Origin: Saururus chinensis
Lineage: Eukaryota; Streptophyta; Magnoliopsida; Piperales; Saururaceae
Length of the DNA: 64,000 bases
Reading direction: 5' to 3'
Assembly: GCA_035235625.1 (NCBI GenBank)
Contig: CP141142.1
Span: 11,624,995 to 11,688,994 of the forward strand
The position numbers were made by a program, and so were the translations under genes. Below, piece after piece: positions 46,701-56,169 of this stretch (position 1 is its first letter; every line of letters begins with the position of its first letter). The notes under the pieces are model-generated. The model made no database searches. It was not told where the DNA came from and worked only from the letters and a program-made list of their open reading frames with translations.

Positions 46701-49700
46701 GCTTTGATACCAATTTGATGCAGCATATCAAATGAAACTAAAATTTGTAGAACTTTTTTGGATTCCACTATTCAAACAAAATACAACAACGAACAGAGAA
46801 TTCAACCTCCCGTCAAATTCAAAGTTCCAGCTCAAAACAGAGCTCAGGGTTGTACCCAAATTGAACAAGTTCGAAATTACAACAATGAACGAACTTGTAA
46901 TTACATCCCAAAGTTCTATTTATACTAATAGACAAGCTTCATGTTATTTTCATGATGGAAATTGGATTTGAAAATAACGTCGTTTACTGGTTCCATTCAA
47001 TGTGCGAGGATTCAAATGAGGAAGACGATTAACGACTTTAACGGTAAGGTTAATTAACCCGTAAAGTCAGTTTTGCCCTTTTATATACTTCAGATTTACC
47101 TTGATCCACCAACATATAGACGTTCAGCCCATTAGTGAATACCAACATTACCCTTGTGTATATTAAGTCTGATGAACATGTTTGATCAAATGTCTGAACC
47201 AACACTAAACTCAAATCATCGCCTGACTATATAATCTCCTGCATCAGGTACCAGCCTCTTTGAGCACCTCATCTGGTAGAGTAATGCAATGATATTGTGA
47301 CTTGAAATTTCACACGTCAAAACTCTACTTTATCACTTTTATACTATTGTGAGTGAGGTCACTTTTATGAGCCCTACTAATCAATGGTGCAAAAATAATG
47401 AAGTAGAGTTTTGACATGAAAACTTCACATTACTCAAGCATTTGTATCTTGTACCGCCTAGCTCCCACACAACACAAAGGGTAAGTTGGGACATAATTTT
47501 TGGTATTTGGGGATGTTTTGAATTTTTTAGAAATATAACATTGGAACATTTTAATAGGCTCACCAAAAATTGGTTTGGTAACCAAATTCTGCATAAATAT
47601 AAACTTATGCTAGAATAAGAATTTGCCAAAATTTTGGAAAAATTTTAAAAGCTTCCTCTTTGATTAATTTAGGGTCTAAACCTATTTTTATGAAGGAATT
47701 TGCCAAAAATAAAATTTATAAAAAATCTTTACTAAACGAAATTGATTTTTGAATATTTAAGAAGACTTAATTTTGCTAGAATTTATATTCTAGCCAAATA
47801 AAATTTTCTATCCAAACATCCCTTAAGGGTTGAGAGAGACAAGAGAGATGTGACAATACTGAAACTAGGCAAGGGATGGGAGGGGAGGGAAGGGGAGGGG
47901 AGGGGTGGGGGAACTCATTCAGATTCGACCTACTCTTTGTCCTCACCCACTTCTATCCATTATTGTTTGGATTATTTGTTCCTCGTCTTTTGGTTATTTA
48001 TAGGAAAAACAATTAATGAAAAATAGCAATAAATAAGTCTCCAATGCAGAAAAAAATGTCATCACTAAATACAACCCAGGAAATAAAGAGACTTCAGGTC
48101 AATCTCATAGTGCAACTAAATTAATTTTAATGTTTCAAAGATGCTGCTCAAACTCTATAATTGATAACACAAAACATGTCCTTACTTATTGTGGAATAAA
48201 TTCATGTTGGCAGAATCCACCACTTCACATTCTAAAATCAAAACTGTTTTTTTTCTTTTTACTTTATTTTTGGGAAATATTTTATATTTTTAGTTAAATA
48301 TCTCACAAATGGCTAGTTTTTTTAGATTGATTAGGTTTATCTTGAACTATGATTTCTTTTAATCTTGACAAAGGATAGTCGTTTGTTATATAGAAGTTAA
48401 TTTTGCTTGGAACTGAGTCGACTAATGAGTTTCTACTATGATGTTTCTATAAGCAGTTGACTGAAGGCTAGCTAACAGAGATCAAACTATATTCTCCTTT
48501 ACTATTTAAAAAAAACTATATTTTCCCTCCATTATATAAAAAACTATATTCTCCGTCTAATGACAATTTCTTATGGTATTGTAATTATAGATAAATTCTT
48601 TTGTCTAGTTCTTAGCACTTCCACGAACATTAACAAGGTTTTGGGATATGAATAAGCTGAGGCAAGACATTTTTGGACCTTTCAAAACATAAAATAACTG
48701 ATAATATATTGTTCTTTTCTTTGTAATGGATCTTAGATTCTTTGGGAACTCCAATTGGATCTGCATCAGACATTTCAGCAGGCAATACCATATAGGTGGT
48801 GATTGTGAAACAAATCTTTTATAAATAAAAAAATAGTTTAGGTTAGGACTCGCATTGCATATGCAAATGCAGGGTGTGGAGGATGCAATTAGATACAATT
48901 CCCTCCATCCCACATTGATAGCTCCATTATTTTTTAAAATGAACTAAAATGTTTAGTTTAAAAAATTAAATAGTGCTATTAATATGGGTTGGAAGGAGCA
49001 CTAATTTTTCTAGGGATAATTCTTGCTAAGACCTTGCGGTCATTCATATTTACCAATAGGTCCATAGAAAAAATAGATCATACACAATAATATAATTTTA
49101 CTATTGTCCATTTGCGATAATAGTAAAATGTGGATAATCAATAGGTCTTAGCGAGAGAAATTGAGTTGTATAGCTTCTCATCTATTATAGCTTAAGCCTT
49201 TTATGGTAGATATTGGTGCACAAACTCATTTTTCTATATTTTTAGAAAACATAAATTACTTTATGATCAGTCTAGGGGTTCTAGGAGGTCATTGGGCTGA
49301 CTTATTGATAACGATTGGCTTCACATGGGAATTCATCGCAAGCAGATAATAGTAAAATTATACTGTTGTGCACAGTATAATTTTACTATGGACCTATTGG
49401 TAAATTCATTGGGTTGTTTTTCCTTATTGGGAAGAACTATTTTTTCTATCATTAAATACCTCATATATTTTGTTTTGATGTTTTAAAAAACAATAAATAT
49501 ATCTCTAAGTTTCTAAGGGTTGTAATTTTTCGTCCTTTATTTGTGTTGTATTTGGGTTGCAACCTTTGGAAATGGTTGCTTCTTTTGATGTAAACTAGCA
49601 CTTGAAGAAGCATATCTTGTCACCCATAGGTTTCTATAAATAGAGGCCCATCTTACACTTCAGTATGTTGTTTTGATGAGTTCTTTTCATTTCAAAAAGA

Positions 49701-50908
49701 AATAAAGTCTTTTCTATTGTGTTTTCAAACTTAAGGATTAATCAAAATCTTTATAGAGTTTCAAGGAGAATTAAGAGGGGATTCTTCAAGTTTGTTATTG
49801 GATGATTTTTTAAGTGTAGCCCATCAACAACTTGAGTAGAAGAGGTGACAAAAAATTAAAGATAGATTACTTCACACCTCATAGTCTTCAACAATTCATT
49901 ACTTTGATTTATTTGTCTTAAATTAAGTGCAAATTCCAGTTTGTCAGAAGTGAAGATTGATTTCTGATTCCTACCTCTCTACACCAACTTTTTAAAATAC
50001 CTAATGGTATGCATTTTATGCCCAAACTAGAACCCTGATAGTTCGGATTAATTTTCCATGGTAAAGAGATCTATATAGTGTTACATCCAATATTAAAGGT
50101 GCTGCTATGGTAAATGCATTTCCAAATAGTCCTATATTGTCAATAATCATTTTATGTTGAATGGTGACACTTAGTTGTTCAGAGAGGATACTTCACAAGT
50201 CATTATTATAACTAACAACAACAACCACAATTTTATGAAGAACAATAGTGCGTATAGCTAAAAATGGAAATAAAATTACTTACAATGATGATAAATGAAT
50301 CTTTTCTTGCCCTCAAACTTGGACACAAAAATAATAATGCAAGAAGGCCGGCTAATCACATGCAATGGACATTCAGATTTTACAGAAAATATCTATTGTA
50401 TATCCAATTAACTTAATGTTCAAACATTCTTTGAAGTGGATATCTATGTTCTATGTGATACTTTTTATGACCTTCTTGATTTAGTCATTAATATTTGTAG
50501 GACAACCTTCTATAATGTAGCTAATGAACGTAATGACTAACCTTTGTCTTGTTTCAATATCGAACCACTTTACCCATCCAGTTTGGATGAGAGGAACGAT
50601 TACATAAAGAAATATAGAAGACAAGAGCCAGAGAACAATTTTCTAGTTTTAAACATAATAAGCACCCATTAAATATAAATTCAAACAAGACTATAGCTTT
50701 GGAGCATGTGTTACATTGGAAATCTCATTGGTTGCACCATAAAAAAATGAAATAGTTGACAGAAATTATATGTAGATTGGATGCACAACATTTTTGCATA
50801 TTGGACTACTAATTTGATAAGAAAAGTACCTTAAGTTCTGAATTAGAGTTCCTCATTTGGTGATGATCCTCCTTCTCTTTGTTGTATCGGTCTATTGTTG
50901 AATTCATG
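37737..50908 (-). CDS. MADS-box (MIKC, AGL17/ANR1 clade) gene, exons 2-7
   Basis: A type II MADS-box transcription factor, expected to bind CArG boxes as a dimer in the nucleus; AGL17-clade members act in roots (nitrate response) and flowering or tillering. Exons on the minus strand, all GT-AG: exon 2 50830-50908 (79 bp, [20 protein letters not shown]), exon 3 40896-40957 (62 bp, [20 protein letters not shown]), exon 4 38372-38471 (100 bp, K-box core, [20 protein letters not shown]), exon 5 38235-38276 (42 bp), exon 6 37993-38076 (84 bp), exon 7 37737-37889 ([18 protein letters not shown]). Lengths and phases are those of MIKC genes, and every junction joins in frame. The end reads MKLG then stop, where relatives continue LGLQLH. 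Exon 1 (MADS domain) is not in 50909-64000, so it lies beyond the window or is lost. Confidence 0.9.
38480..39330. other. Intron 3 of MADS gene, nothing recognised
   Basis: Part of the 2.4-kb intron between exons 4 and 3. A plus-strand open frame at 38682-38867 has no recognisable motif. No element ends were identified before the candidate solo LTR. Confidence 0.4.
39334..40050 (-). repeat. Candidate solo LTR in MADS intron 3
   Basis: The minus strand starts TGTTAGAAGTGAGC at 40050, a common plant LTR start, and contains GTATATAAGGCAC (about 39810) as a promoter-like TATA. The 5-mer TGTCC flanks it at 40051-40055 and 39329-39333. The far end reads ...TTTTAA instead of a canonical CA, so the left boundary is uncertain and the 5-mer match could be chance. 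Confidence 0.45.
40727..40790. repeat. Small MITE remnant (mariner/Stowaway-like ends)
   Basis: CTCCCTCCTTCTAAATTTAG at one side and CAGAGGGAG followed by TA at the other, with about 40 bp between. The ends resemble the CTCCCTCCG-type termini of plant Tc1/mariner MITEs. It lies about 105 bp from exon 3 of the MADS gene. Confidence 0.4.
40960..42960. other. Intron 2 of MADS gene (proximal part)
   Basis: Noncoding AT-rich sequence. Open frames at 41712-41936 and 42131-42331 show no motifs. No repeats other than homopolymers were recognised. Confidence 0.45.
42966..43113. repeat. 84-bp tandem duplication, second copy split by retroelement
   Basis: The unit beginning GCATTGAATGGTGTTATGTA at 42966 repeats at 43050 with few changes (GTACCACCTATTCAT, CTCATGGACACATAAT, GTAGGTACCAGCCTCTTTGAGCA). 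The second copy is cut after GGTAC by the element at 43114-47246 and resumes at 47247 (GGTACCAGCCTCTTTGAGCA). The duplication is therefore older than the insertion. Confidence 0.85.
43114..43644 (-). repeat. 3' LTR of TR-GAG element
   Basis: TGATGCAGCGTATCAG...TCTCCTACATCA on the plus strand. It has the same length as its partner at 46716-47246 and differs by scattered substitutions and a few small indels that cancel out, suggesting a fairly recent insertion. Confidence 0.9.
44146..44541 (-). CDS. Unrecognised ORF in TR-GAG element (131 aa)
   Basis: Open frame on the same strand as gag. It is hydrophobic and aromatic rich with many Ile/Phe, and no motif is recognised. It could be chance in AT-rich sequence. 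It follows the 177-aa frame in the position where pol would be in an autonomous element. Confidence 0.25.
   Translation of the reverse strand: MVQLNLNIRFHNCTFMQIESATIFMQTEIVKLQLCCVLVIIKRQNMSGFMLMNWWIQNSSFQTLHNIRTVPTLKIYFHFEWLYQFGNLIFVVIIISVKKLEIQKFKWNPHILIHNSNIFMVICKGYQITLI
44674..45207 (-). CDS. Unrecognised 177-aa ORF replacing pol
   Basis: The longest frame in the element after the LTRs: starts [20 protein letters not shown], includes [20 protein letters not shown], then a Glu/Leu/Lys-rich part ([20 protein letters not shown]) that may form a coiled coil, and ends KVILKIFG. Composition is protein-like (alternating charged and aliphatic residues) for AT-rich DNA. I recognise no retroviral domain. 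It lies downstream of gag in the same orientation. Confidence 0.4.
   Translation of the reverse strand: MKEIEIYLISRIVDGIYVTISKLKACCLVFDSNIVLELDVQVELTFEHWKIKKHVAVNLVSKFVEYEDKSMLIEYFPSNSLREHMVINTMEATELKEIQFAQELSALQSKLGMVDVKVLKGQKKCIVLVKNIISSSVGPEMHLAKTRINSSSCLVQYMLTNSKLAERSMKVILKIFG
45289..45549 (-). CDS. Small unrecognised ORF in TR-GAG element
   Basis: 86 codons, [20 protein letters not shown] then [20 protein letters not shown], rich in Trp, Cys and acidic residues. It lies between gag and the 177-aa frame. A neighbouring frame (45683-45955) contains an acidic stretch [20 protein letters not shown]. Either could be part of one longer decayed protein following gag. Confidence 0.3.
   Translation of the reverse strand: MPWKVMLYISPKPPWMEVFKEMNCNYHLFEENRQENLDVCWRNEIFVAWCDYNQVNQMNDSKKFNSIWYIMQVLLHGKHVSSNSLI
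45985..46359 (-). CDS. gag domain of TR-GAG element
   Basis: Starts [20 protein letters not shown] and continues [40 protein letters not shown], and [11 protein letters not shown], the standard retrotransposon gag core (WL-x-x-VE...K-x-x-x-x-A-x-x-LKG-A-x-WW). It ends in a TAG/TAA-rich stretch before any zinc knuckle, so the nucleocapsid part is missing or shifted. Gag would form the virus-like particle in the cytoplasm. Confidence 0.85.
   Translation of the reverse strand: MFNGQMLAEQFLDWLDEVEHYFYYMEVLDDMKCKIVACKLKGRASKWWTRIQQGRISNGKHPIQSWSRMKKLLKSKFLLVDYEQSISKHYQSCQQNFNTVSEYEEEFHRLTTQDVLQETETIKK
46716..47246 (-). repeat. 5' LTR of TR-GAG element
   Basis: TGATGCAGCATATCAA...TCTCCTGCATCA on the plus strand; partner of 43114-43644. 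The primer-binding site abuts its left edge (46703-46715). Confidence 0.9.
47279..47435. repeat. MITE-like inverted repeat
   Basis: The arms pair: AGAGTAATG...GTCAAAACTCTACTTTATCA on the left and GAAGTAGAGTTTTGACATG...CATTACTC on the right, about 55-60 bp each with a short loop. There is no coding content. The superfamily is undetermined and no clear target duplication was seen. Confidence 0.65.
47440..48900. other. Intron 2 sequence, G-rich tract near 47.88 kb
   Basis: Noncoding AT-rich sequence. At 47877-47911 a run of G blocks (GGGAGGGGAGGGAAGGGGAG) could form a G-quadruplex on the plus strand, the non-template-like strand relative to the minus-strand MADS gene's coding strand complement. 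Nothing else was recognised. Confidence 0.4.
48903..48998. repeat. Stowaway/mariner-like MITE
   Basis: About 96 bp with inverted ends: CTCCATCCCACATTGATAGC against CTCCTTCCAACCCATATTAA from the right. The A/T-rich centre is itself palindromic (TAGTTCATTTTA...TAAACTA type). The expected TA duplication is not evident. Confidence 0.6.
49005..49440. repeat. MITE-like element with long imperfect TIRs
   Basis: The left part has ATTTACCAATAGGTCCATAG and ATAATTTTACTATTG. The right part has the inverse (CAGTATAATTTTACTATGGA, CCTATTGGTAAATTCA). A central copy of the ATAATAGTAAAAT phrase occurs in both directions. No coding capacity. It looks like a foldback-type MITE in MADS intron 2. Confidence 0.6.
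49480..49990 (+). repeat. Possible LTR remnant with TATA box
   Basis: Contains TTTCTATAAATAGAGGCCCA at 49631-49650 and an AATAAAG signal about 60 bp downstream, the usual promoter/polyadenylation spacing in plant LTRs. The ends could not be defined and no second copy was seen in the window. Confidence 0.35.
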
Positions 50909-51540
50909 CTGTTATTTTGAAAAGAAACATCATTTAGATAAATTCAAGGTTAATGCTCAGGTCGAACATACAAAACTTCAATCTAGTACATCTATTGTCA
51001 GTTTTTACTTAATTTTATAGTGAGCCACCTCACGGATGACATAGAAGAGTAGCGAAACTTATGTAACCGAATTGGATCCAGGCTCGCCACTTCGGTTGAC
51101 AAACACTAATGTATTGACAAAGTGAAATGACTATAATGGAAGTTAGCACATGTATCACCTTGGACCCACATGCAACATCTATGTCACGTGTCTATTTGGC
51201 CCACATGCAACGTCATTGTAAATGGAAAGTAGTCAGAAGAAGACAACTATCAAGTATCAATTTAATGCTAGCTTTATTGGACAATATTCAAAGAATCCAC
51301 TATAACATGGAAGATATTCCAAGCTCTCATCCACACATTTGAAGTTATAGACAAACCTCTACAATTACTCAGTATGCGTATCATAATTTAGGAATTTTTA
51401 TTTTTATTTCCATGTTTTTCTTAGCACTTCATTTCATTGATGTTCAATTACTTATATGGATGTCATAGACATCTTTTATCTATATTCAATTGAGATAGCA
51501 TCATCTTCTTAGTATATGGAGAGTCAGAGCGCCATAGAAT
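50000..51540. other. Intron sequence around MADS exon 2
   Basis: Noncoding apart from exon 2 (50830-50908). An open frame at 51127-51342 has no motif. The exon 1/intron 1 boundary is not present to its right. Confidence 0.45.
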
Positions 51541-51599
51541 TCATGCAATCTTGGACTCCAAACTCTATCTTGGTAAATGCCCGTATTACTAAGGTTTGA

Positions 51600-52610
51600 A
51601 ATCTGATGTTGCAAGGATGCGGAAAGCACTTCGGCCCATCGAAATTATTTCTTTATCTGGGAGGGGTTTTCCTGTTCAAATATACTATGAAGATGATTGC
51701 TTGAAGGTCTTAGGTTCCATATAGTTCGTTGGGGGCATACCATTGATTTTGAAAAGTTGGAGTATTGACATTCAGCCACTTCGTGGAAAGTTCATCCATT
51801 CCAATTTGGATCATGCTTCCAAACATAACTCTACAATATTGGAACAAAGATATTAGGACAAATTACAAGTTCAATTGGAATACTCTATATGGTCAGGTGA
51901 CACAGCAACGCAAACGTCTTGCTTTCACCAGATTATGTGTTGAAATTGCCAGACTGTACATTGTGTGATAAGATATTTGTTCGCCGTCGATATGGTATGG
52001 TTTCTTGCATGATGTGCTGTATGAATGGAAGCAACAAGTATGTACTAGATGACACTGCTTCGATCATGAAGCTACTCTATGACAAGAGTGGCTTGATAGG
52101 GAAAGCCCGAATTCAGTATCAAGACCTTCAACACCTCCAACTCAACCGGTCTAGATCCCTCTAATATTGGTAAAAGCCATTTCTGGTCCTTCAAGACATG
52201 CACCTTCTCCAAAAAGGCAACTACACAATTCAGCCAATGCTAGAGTCTAAGCATATTCGAAAGAAGTCTGGGGGAAACATGACATTAGTTCAACTCCAAT
52301 TCAACATGCTTCTCCTCTAGTTACACATGCTCTCAACTAAATCAATTTGGTGGTTGATGTGACTAATCCTATCGGCCAGGATGATAGTCCTTCGGGTGTT
52401 TAGAGATGAAGAATCTTTCTCAAATAAATTGGCAATTGTTCTTGCAGATGAAACTAAAAAGATGGCCCATTGTTGAAGATTCACATAATTTTACCAGCTC
52501 AATGAATTATACCCAAGCATCCTCTCAATCACAAACTTTAGATGGTTTCAACCCAGCCAGTAACAATAGCTCTCATCGGGCAGCCAAAAGGGCACAAATA
52601 TAAGTTATAC
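51600..52610 (+). pseudogene. LINE ORF1 (DUF4283-like)
   Basis: Pieces IPIWIMLPNITLQYWNKDI and RKRLAFTRLCVEIARLYIV match the IP-W-x-x-LP-x-LP-x-x-YW...R-x-SFARVCVEID pattern of plant L1 ORF1 proteins. The tail (to 52603) is Ser/Asn-rich: NYTQASSQSQTLDGFNPASN. Several frameshifts. Confidence 0.7.
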
Positions 52611-53057
52611 ACTTAGACCGTAGTTTAAAATCTTGCCTCGGTTGAGGCTCTTCTAATATGAATTAATGGTATTTATTTCTTAGAAGACTCTTGGACTCAA
52701 TCATGACAACAAAATTGTCTCTGTTTTTTCTTTGCCTATCGTTGTAGTTTAAATGAAACTAAACTTCATAGCATTCATGCTTTTTCGTTGCAGTAAGCTG
52801 CTATTCATGGAAATTGGAATTTTCTAGAAAAATTTGCTTCTCATCATTTGGGTTAGATTTGGGTGGGGTGGAACCACAATTTTTATTTTATTAATAAATT
52901 GTCATAAGGAGATCAATATATTCATTGCAACATCATCAAAATTCAAGACATTTTCAGTTTTTATTGTTATTTTATATATGCTGGTAATCTTCTATGTGAG
53001 TGTCGGATTCTCTGGGACTAGATTATTTCTACAACACTTTCTATTTATGAGTCATAG

Positions 53058-53860
53058 TCATTGACTAGGAATTTAAATTCCATTTTGGGTCATGCTGAAA
53101 AAGTTGGAGGGGTTCCTATGCAGTCATCTTATATTATAGAGGTTAATAGCTACATGTATATATATAGAGAAGGCTTATAGAAATTAATCTGATTCGAGCT
53201 TCACCTAGCACACTAAGAGTACATGGCTGATGGCTCAACGCTGGATCTGGATTTTTGTAATATTGTCAGGCTAAAGAAGTTTTCTTCTAAAGAATTTAAA
53301 TGACTTCTTCCGGATATTTCTTATCATTGCCCTCTCGTGATTGACGTTAGACTATCTACTATCTATGACAACAAACTGTTTAGCTATTTTAATTGTTGGG
53401 CCGAAGCAGACTAATTTCCTGTTCTTATTGAGGCTATTGTTGGCTCACCCGTATTTATCATATCTTATAAGCTTAAGTTCATTAAAGAAGCTATCAAGGA
53501 ATGAAATCATAAAAACTTTGGCAATATCACCAATTGGGTTCAAGAGGCTCGAGAAATCATAAAAAAAACCCCAAATCCTCTTGCAAAATGATGCAATGAA
53601 AGATTACCTAGTTATGGAGGAGTCTAGGGCTAGCTATTGCTCTTTACAATAAAGAACTGGTGAATAAAGAATATTTTACAGGCAAAAATTTAGAGTCAAG
53701 TGCGGGATGAAGGGGACTGTTGCACCAAGTTTTTACACTAGGACTTCTAGGAATTGTGCTTATGAAGGAAGCAATCTCAACCAATCTAAAGGTATTGACA
53801 AGGAGGCATCATCGTATTATTATTACATTTTTTCTCTCGAAGAAAATCAGTTCATCAAAA
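53058..53860 (+). pseudogene. LINE endonuclease region
   Basis: Pieces NSILGHAEKVGGVPM (from the GDFNSIL-x-x-x-EK-x-GG motif), SYHCPLVIDV (SDHCPI motif), EAIKEXNHKNFGNITNWVQE, and EGDCCTKFLH (EGDRCTKFFH motif) occur in the right order in shifting frames. This is the apurinic-endonuclease-like domain and its linker to RT. Confidence 0.75.
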
Positions 53861-54035
53861 CTCTTTACTTGCTTAGTGTAAGATAATTAAGTTTCCCAAA
53901 AGCTCAAACATTTAGGAAGAGAAAATATTTTATATTAATTTTATATTCTAATACTTAGATAATAGGTAATGAATTTTAACAAGAGGTATTTTCTTCCCTT
54001 TTTCATAAGGCTCCAAGCTCATACACTTTCCTTAA

Positions 54036-54919
54036 GGGTTTATTTAGATTGGTAGAAATTAAGAGAAAGGAAATGAATTTTCTTTAAACTCCCATAATTT
54101 CTACTCTTTGGTGCAATATAAAAAGAGAAACTAAAGTAAAAATTAGGAGAAAAATGGTGAAAAATTGACCCAAAAAATTTTCACCCTTCAACCCAAACTT
54201 ATGCCTTTAATATTCATAGTGAACCTTGTCACTGTCATTGCCACAACCATTGCCACCAAATCTCTGCTACTACCACTATTGTCATCACCGCTACTACTAC
54301 CACCACCGCCTCTATGCCGCAACTCCACCACTACCATAACTACTGCCACCACCACTATCACCAATGCCACCTCTACCACAACTACTGTAATCATAATTAC
54401 CACTGACACTACTACTGCTTCCACCACTACCACGACCATCGCCACTGCTACCACTACTGCTACCTCCACCGTCACCATTACTGTCACCATTATCACCATC
54501 ACCACTGCTACCACCACTTCCACTACTACCTCTACCACCACCTCCACTGTTACCTCCACCACCACTACCATTGTTGCTACTATAGCCACCATCACAACTA
54601 CCGTTATTGCTACAAGCACTACTGCCACTACCGCCATCGCCACCACTGACACCCTTACAACTACCACCACCGCCCCTAACACTACCGCTGCCATCACCGC
54701 TTCTGCTGCCATGGCTGCCGCCCTCTACTGCTATTATCACCATGGCTAACTCCACCACCACTACTAACATTGGTAGACTGAAGCTTCAATTTTTTATAGC
54801 AACATTGGTGTAACCAAATAGTAAATTTTTCTTAGGAATCTCCTAGTTTCTCTTTCACCCATATTCACTTTCTCTTTCCCTTTCACTTTCTCCCGCTTTT
54901 CACCAATCCAGACATACCC
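54036..54919. mobile_element. Non-autonomous TIR element nested in LINE
   Basis: The left end GGGTTTATTTAGATTGGTAG pairs with GGGTATGTCTGGATTGGTGA read inward from the right end. Both are followed by A/G-rich sequence with GAGAAAG. This GGGTATGTTTGGATTGG-type terminus is common in plant non-autonomous hAT/MULE-like elements. The target duplication is not clear. Its interior is mainly the trinucleotide tract listed separately. Confidence 0.6.
54200..54745. repeat. Trinucleotide-rich tract (ACC/ACT/GCC)
   Basis: About 545 bp of degenerate triplet repeats (CCA/ACT/ACC/GCC/ATC). It keeps frames open on both strands: Thr/Ile/Ala-rich on plus; Val/Gly/Ser-rich on minus. These frames are products of the repeat and not evidence of a protein. 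Confidence 0.9.
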
Positions 54920-55019
54920 AATAGAATTCTTTACTCAATTTTGGGATATCATTACTTCCCCATTTCTTCAACAATCCGAAAGTATTAAAAGCTTCAAATT
55001 GCACCTTTTTAATTCTAAT

Positions 55020-56150
55020 ACCAAATTTGAAACAAGCTACTAGTTTTGATAAGGTTCGGTCTGTAATTTCTTATATGGAGTGCTTACTAAAATCTGTAAT
55101 TTCTTATATGGAGTGCTTACTAAAATCATGGCCAGCAGATTTTCTATGGTGATGCCTTCCATGGTTGACACAACTAGGTTGCCTTTCTCAAGGGAGAAGA
55201 CATTTCATAACATATTTTTCTTGGGCATGAGATGTTTCACAACTACCCTAGAAAATCTTGTATTATAGAATTCTTCAGTGACAAAGACCAATGGGATCTC
55301 ATCACTCAAGCTCTATAGGACATTGGTTGCCCACCTTTACAGATTTCTTGGGTGTCATATGCTTATCTACAACTTCTTTTAGTGGCAACAAGTAGGCTTT
55401 TTATTAATAAAATGTGGCATTGAACAAAGATGCCCCTTATCTCCCATTCTTTTTGTTCTAGCCATACAAGGTCTATCAGATATTCTTGATGATTTTAGAT
55501 GTTAGAACCATATTCTTGCTCCAGTTAGATCTGGTCCTATTCCTGTCTCAAGTTTATTATTTGCGGATGATATTTTCATTTTCTCCTAGGAAAATATTGA
55601 TTCAGCTAAAGGCATCGAAGATGCTTTATAGATATTCCCTAATAGTTGGCGGCTGATTGCAAACAATCAGAAAAGTCAAATCTTTTTCTATAAACATTTA
55701 GTCACAGAGGAAATTGTGATTGTTTTCGTATTCATAAAAGGTGAGCTGCTTGTTAGATATCTAGGTCTTCCCTTCTTTTCAGTAATCTAAAAGCATCTAT
55801 GTGCTGATCATTGGTTAATAAGATTTGAAACACATTGGATGGTTGGAAGCAAACCTCCTTTCCCATGTTGGTCATCTTTAGCTCATTAACTCTGTTCTGT
55901 CAAGCATGCATATTACTTGGGTGATGCACTTCCTTCTCCCTTCATCTATCATTACCCAGATTAACTCTCTGTTAGCCAACTTTCTATGGGGAATAAAGGA
56001 TTCCCAGAATTATAGAGCTTGTCCACTAAAATGGGAAACAATTTATTTGCCTAAGCAAGCTGGCGGGTTGGGTATTAGATCTATAAACATTGGTGCCAGG
56101 TGGGATTGTGCAAGCTCCTTTGGCGCATATTAACTGATAAAGCCTCTTCA
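55020..56150 (+). pseudogene. LINE reverse transcriptase
   Basis: KIMASRFSMVMPSMVDTTRL matches the ILAN-RL-x-x-x-LP-x-LI-x-x-x-Q block. PLSPILFVLAIQGL-type (QGCPLSPILF) and LLFADDIFIFS (YADD-type active site reading FADD) follow near 55.43 and 55.56 kb. Then WVMHFLLPSSIITQINSLLA and GGLGIRSINIG, the usual post-RT blocks. Stops at several points. Confidence 0.8.
55060..55125 (+). repeat. 33-bp tandem duplication in LINE RT
   Basis: TCTGTAATTTCTTATATGGA and the following GTGCTTACTAAAA occur twice in direct succession (starts 55060 and 55093). The unit is 33 bp, so it adds 11 residues in frame at the RPISLCN...ILAN-x-L-type block of RT. Confidence 0.9.
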
Positions 56151-56169
56151 TAAGTAAGATGGATTCATT

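Larger units (their letters stand above)
43114..47246 (-). mobile_element. Non-autonomous LTR element with gag only (TR-GAG type)
   Basis: Two 531-bp LTRs (43114-43644, 46716-47246) flank a 3.07-kb interior. Target duplication GGTAC is perfect (43109-43113, 47247-47251). The primer-binding site TTGGTATCAAAGC, complementary in type to initiator tRNA-Met, lies directly inside the right LTR on the minus strand. The polypurine tract GATGGGAAGGAGAGTA lies inside the left one. The interior codes for gag and three unrecognised frames, with no protease, RT, RNase H or integrase. Mobilisation would need a gypsy partner. It sits in intron 2 of the MADS gene in the same orientation. Confidence 0.9.

Noticed and set aside
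54165-54770. Thr-rich 194-aa and Val/Gly-rich frames on opposite strands
   Set aside because: All come from the degenerate triplet repeat; low complexity, no motif.
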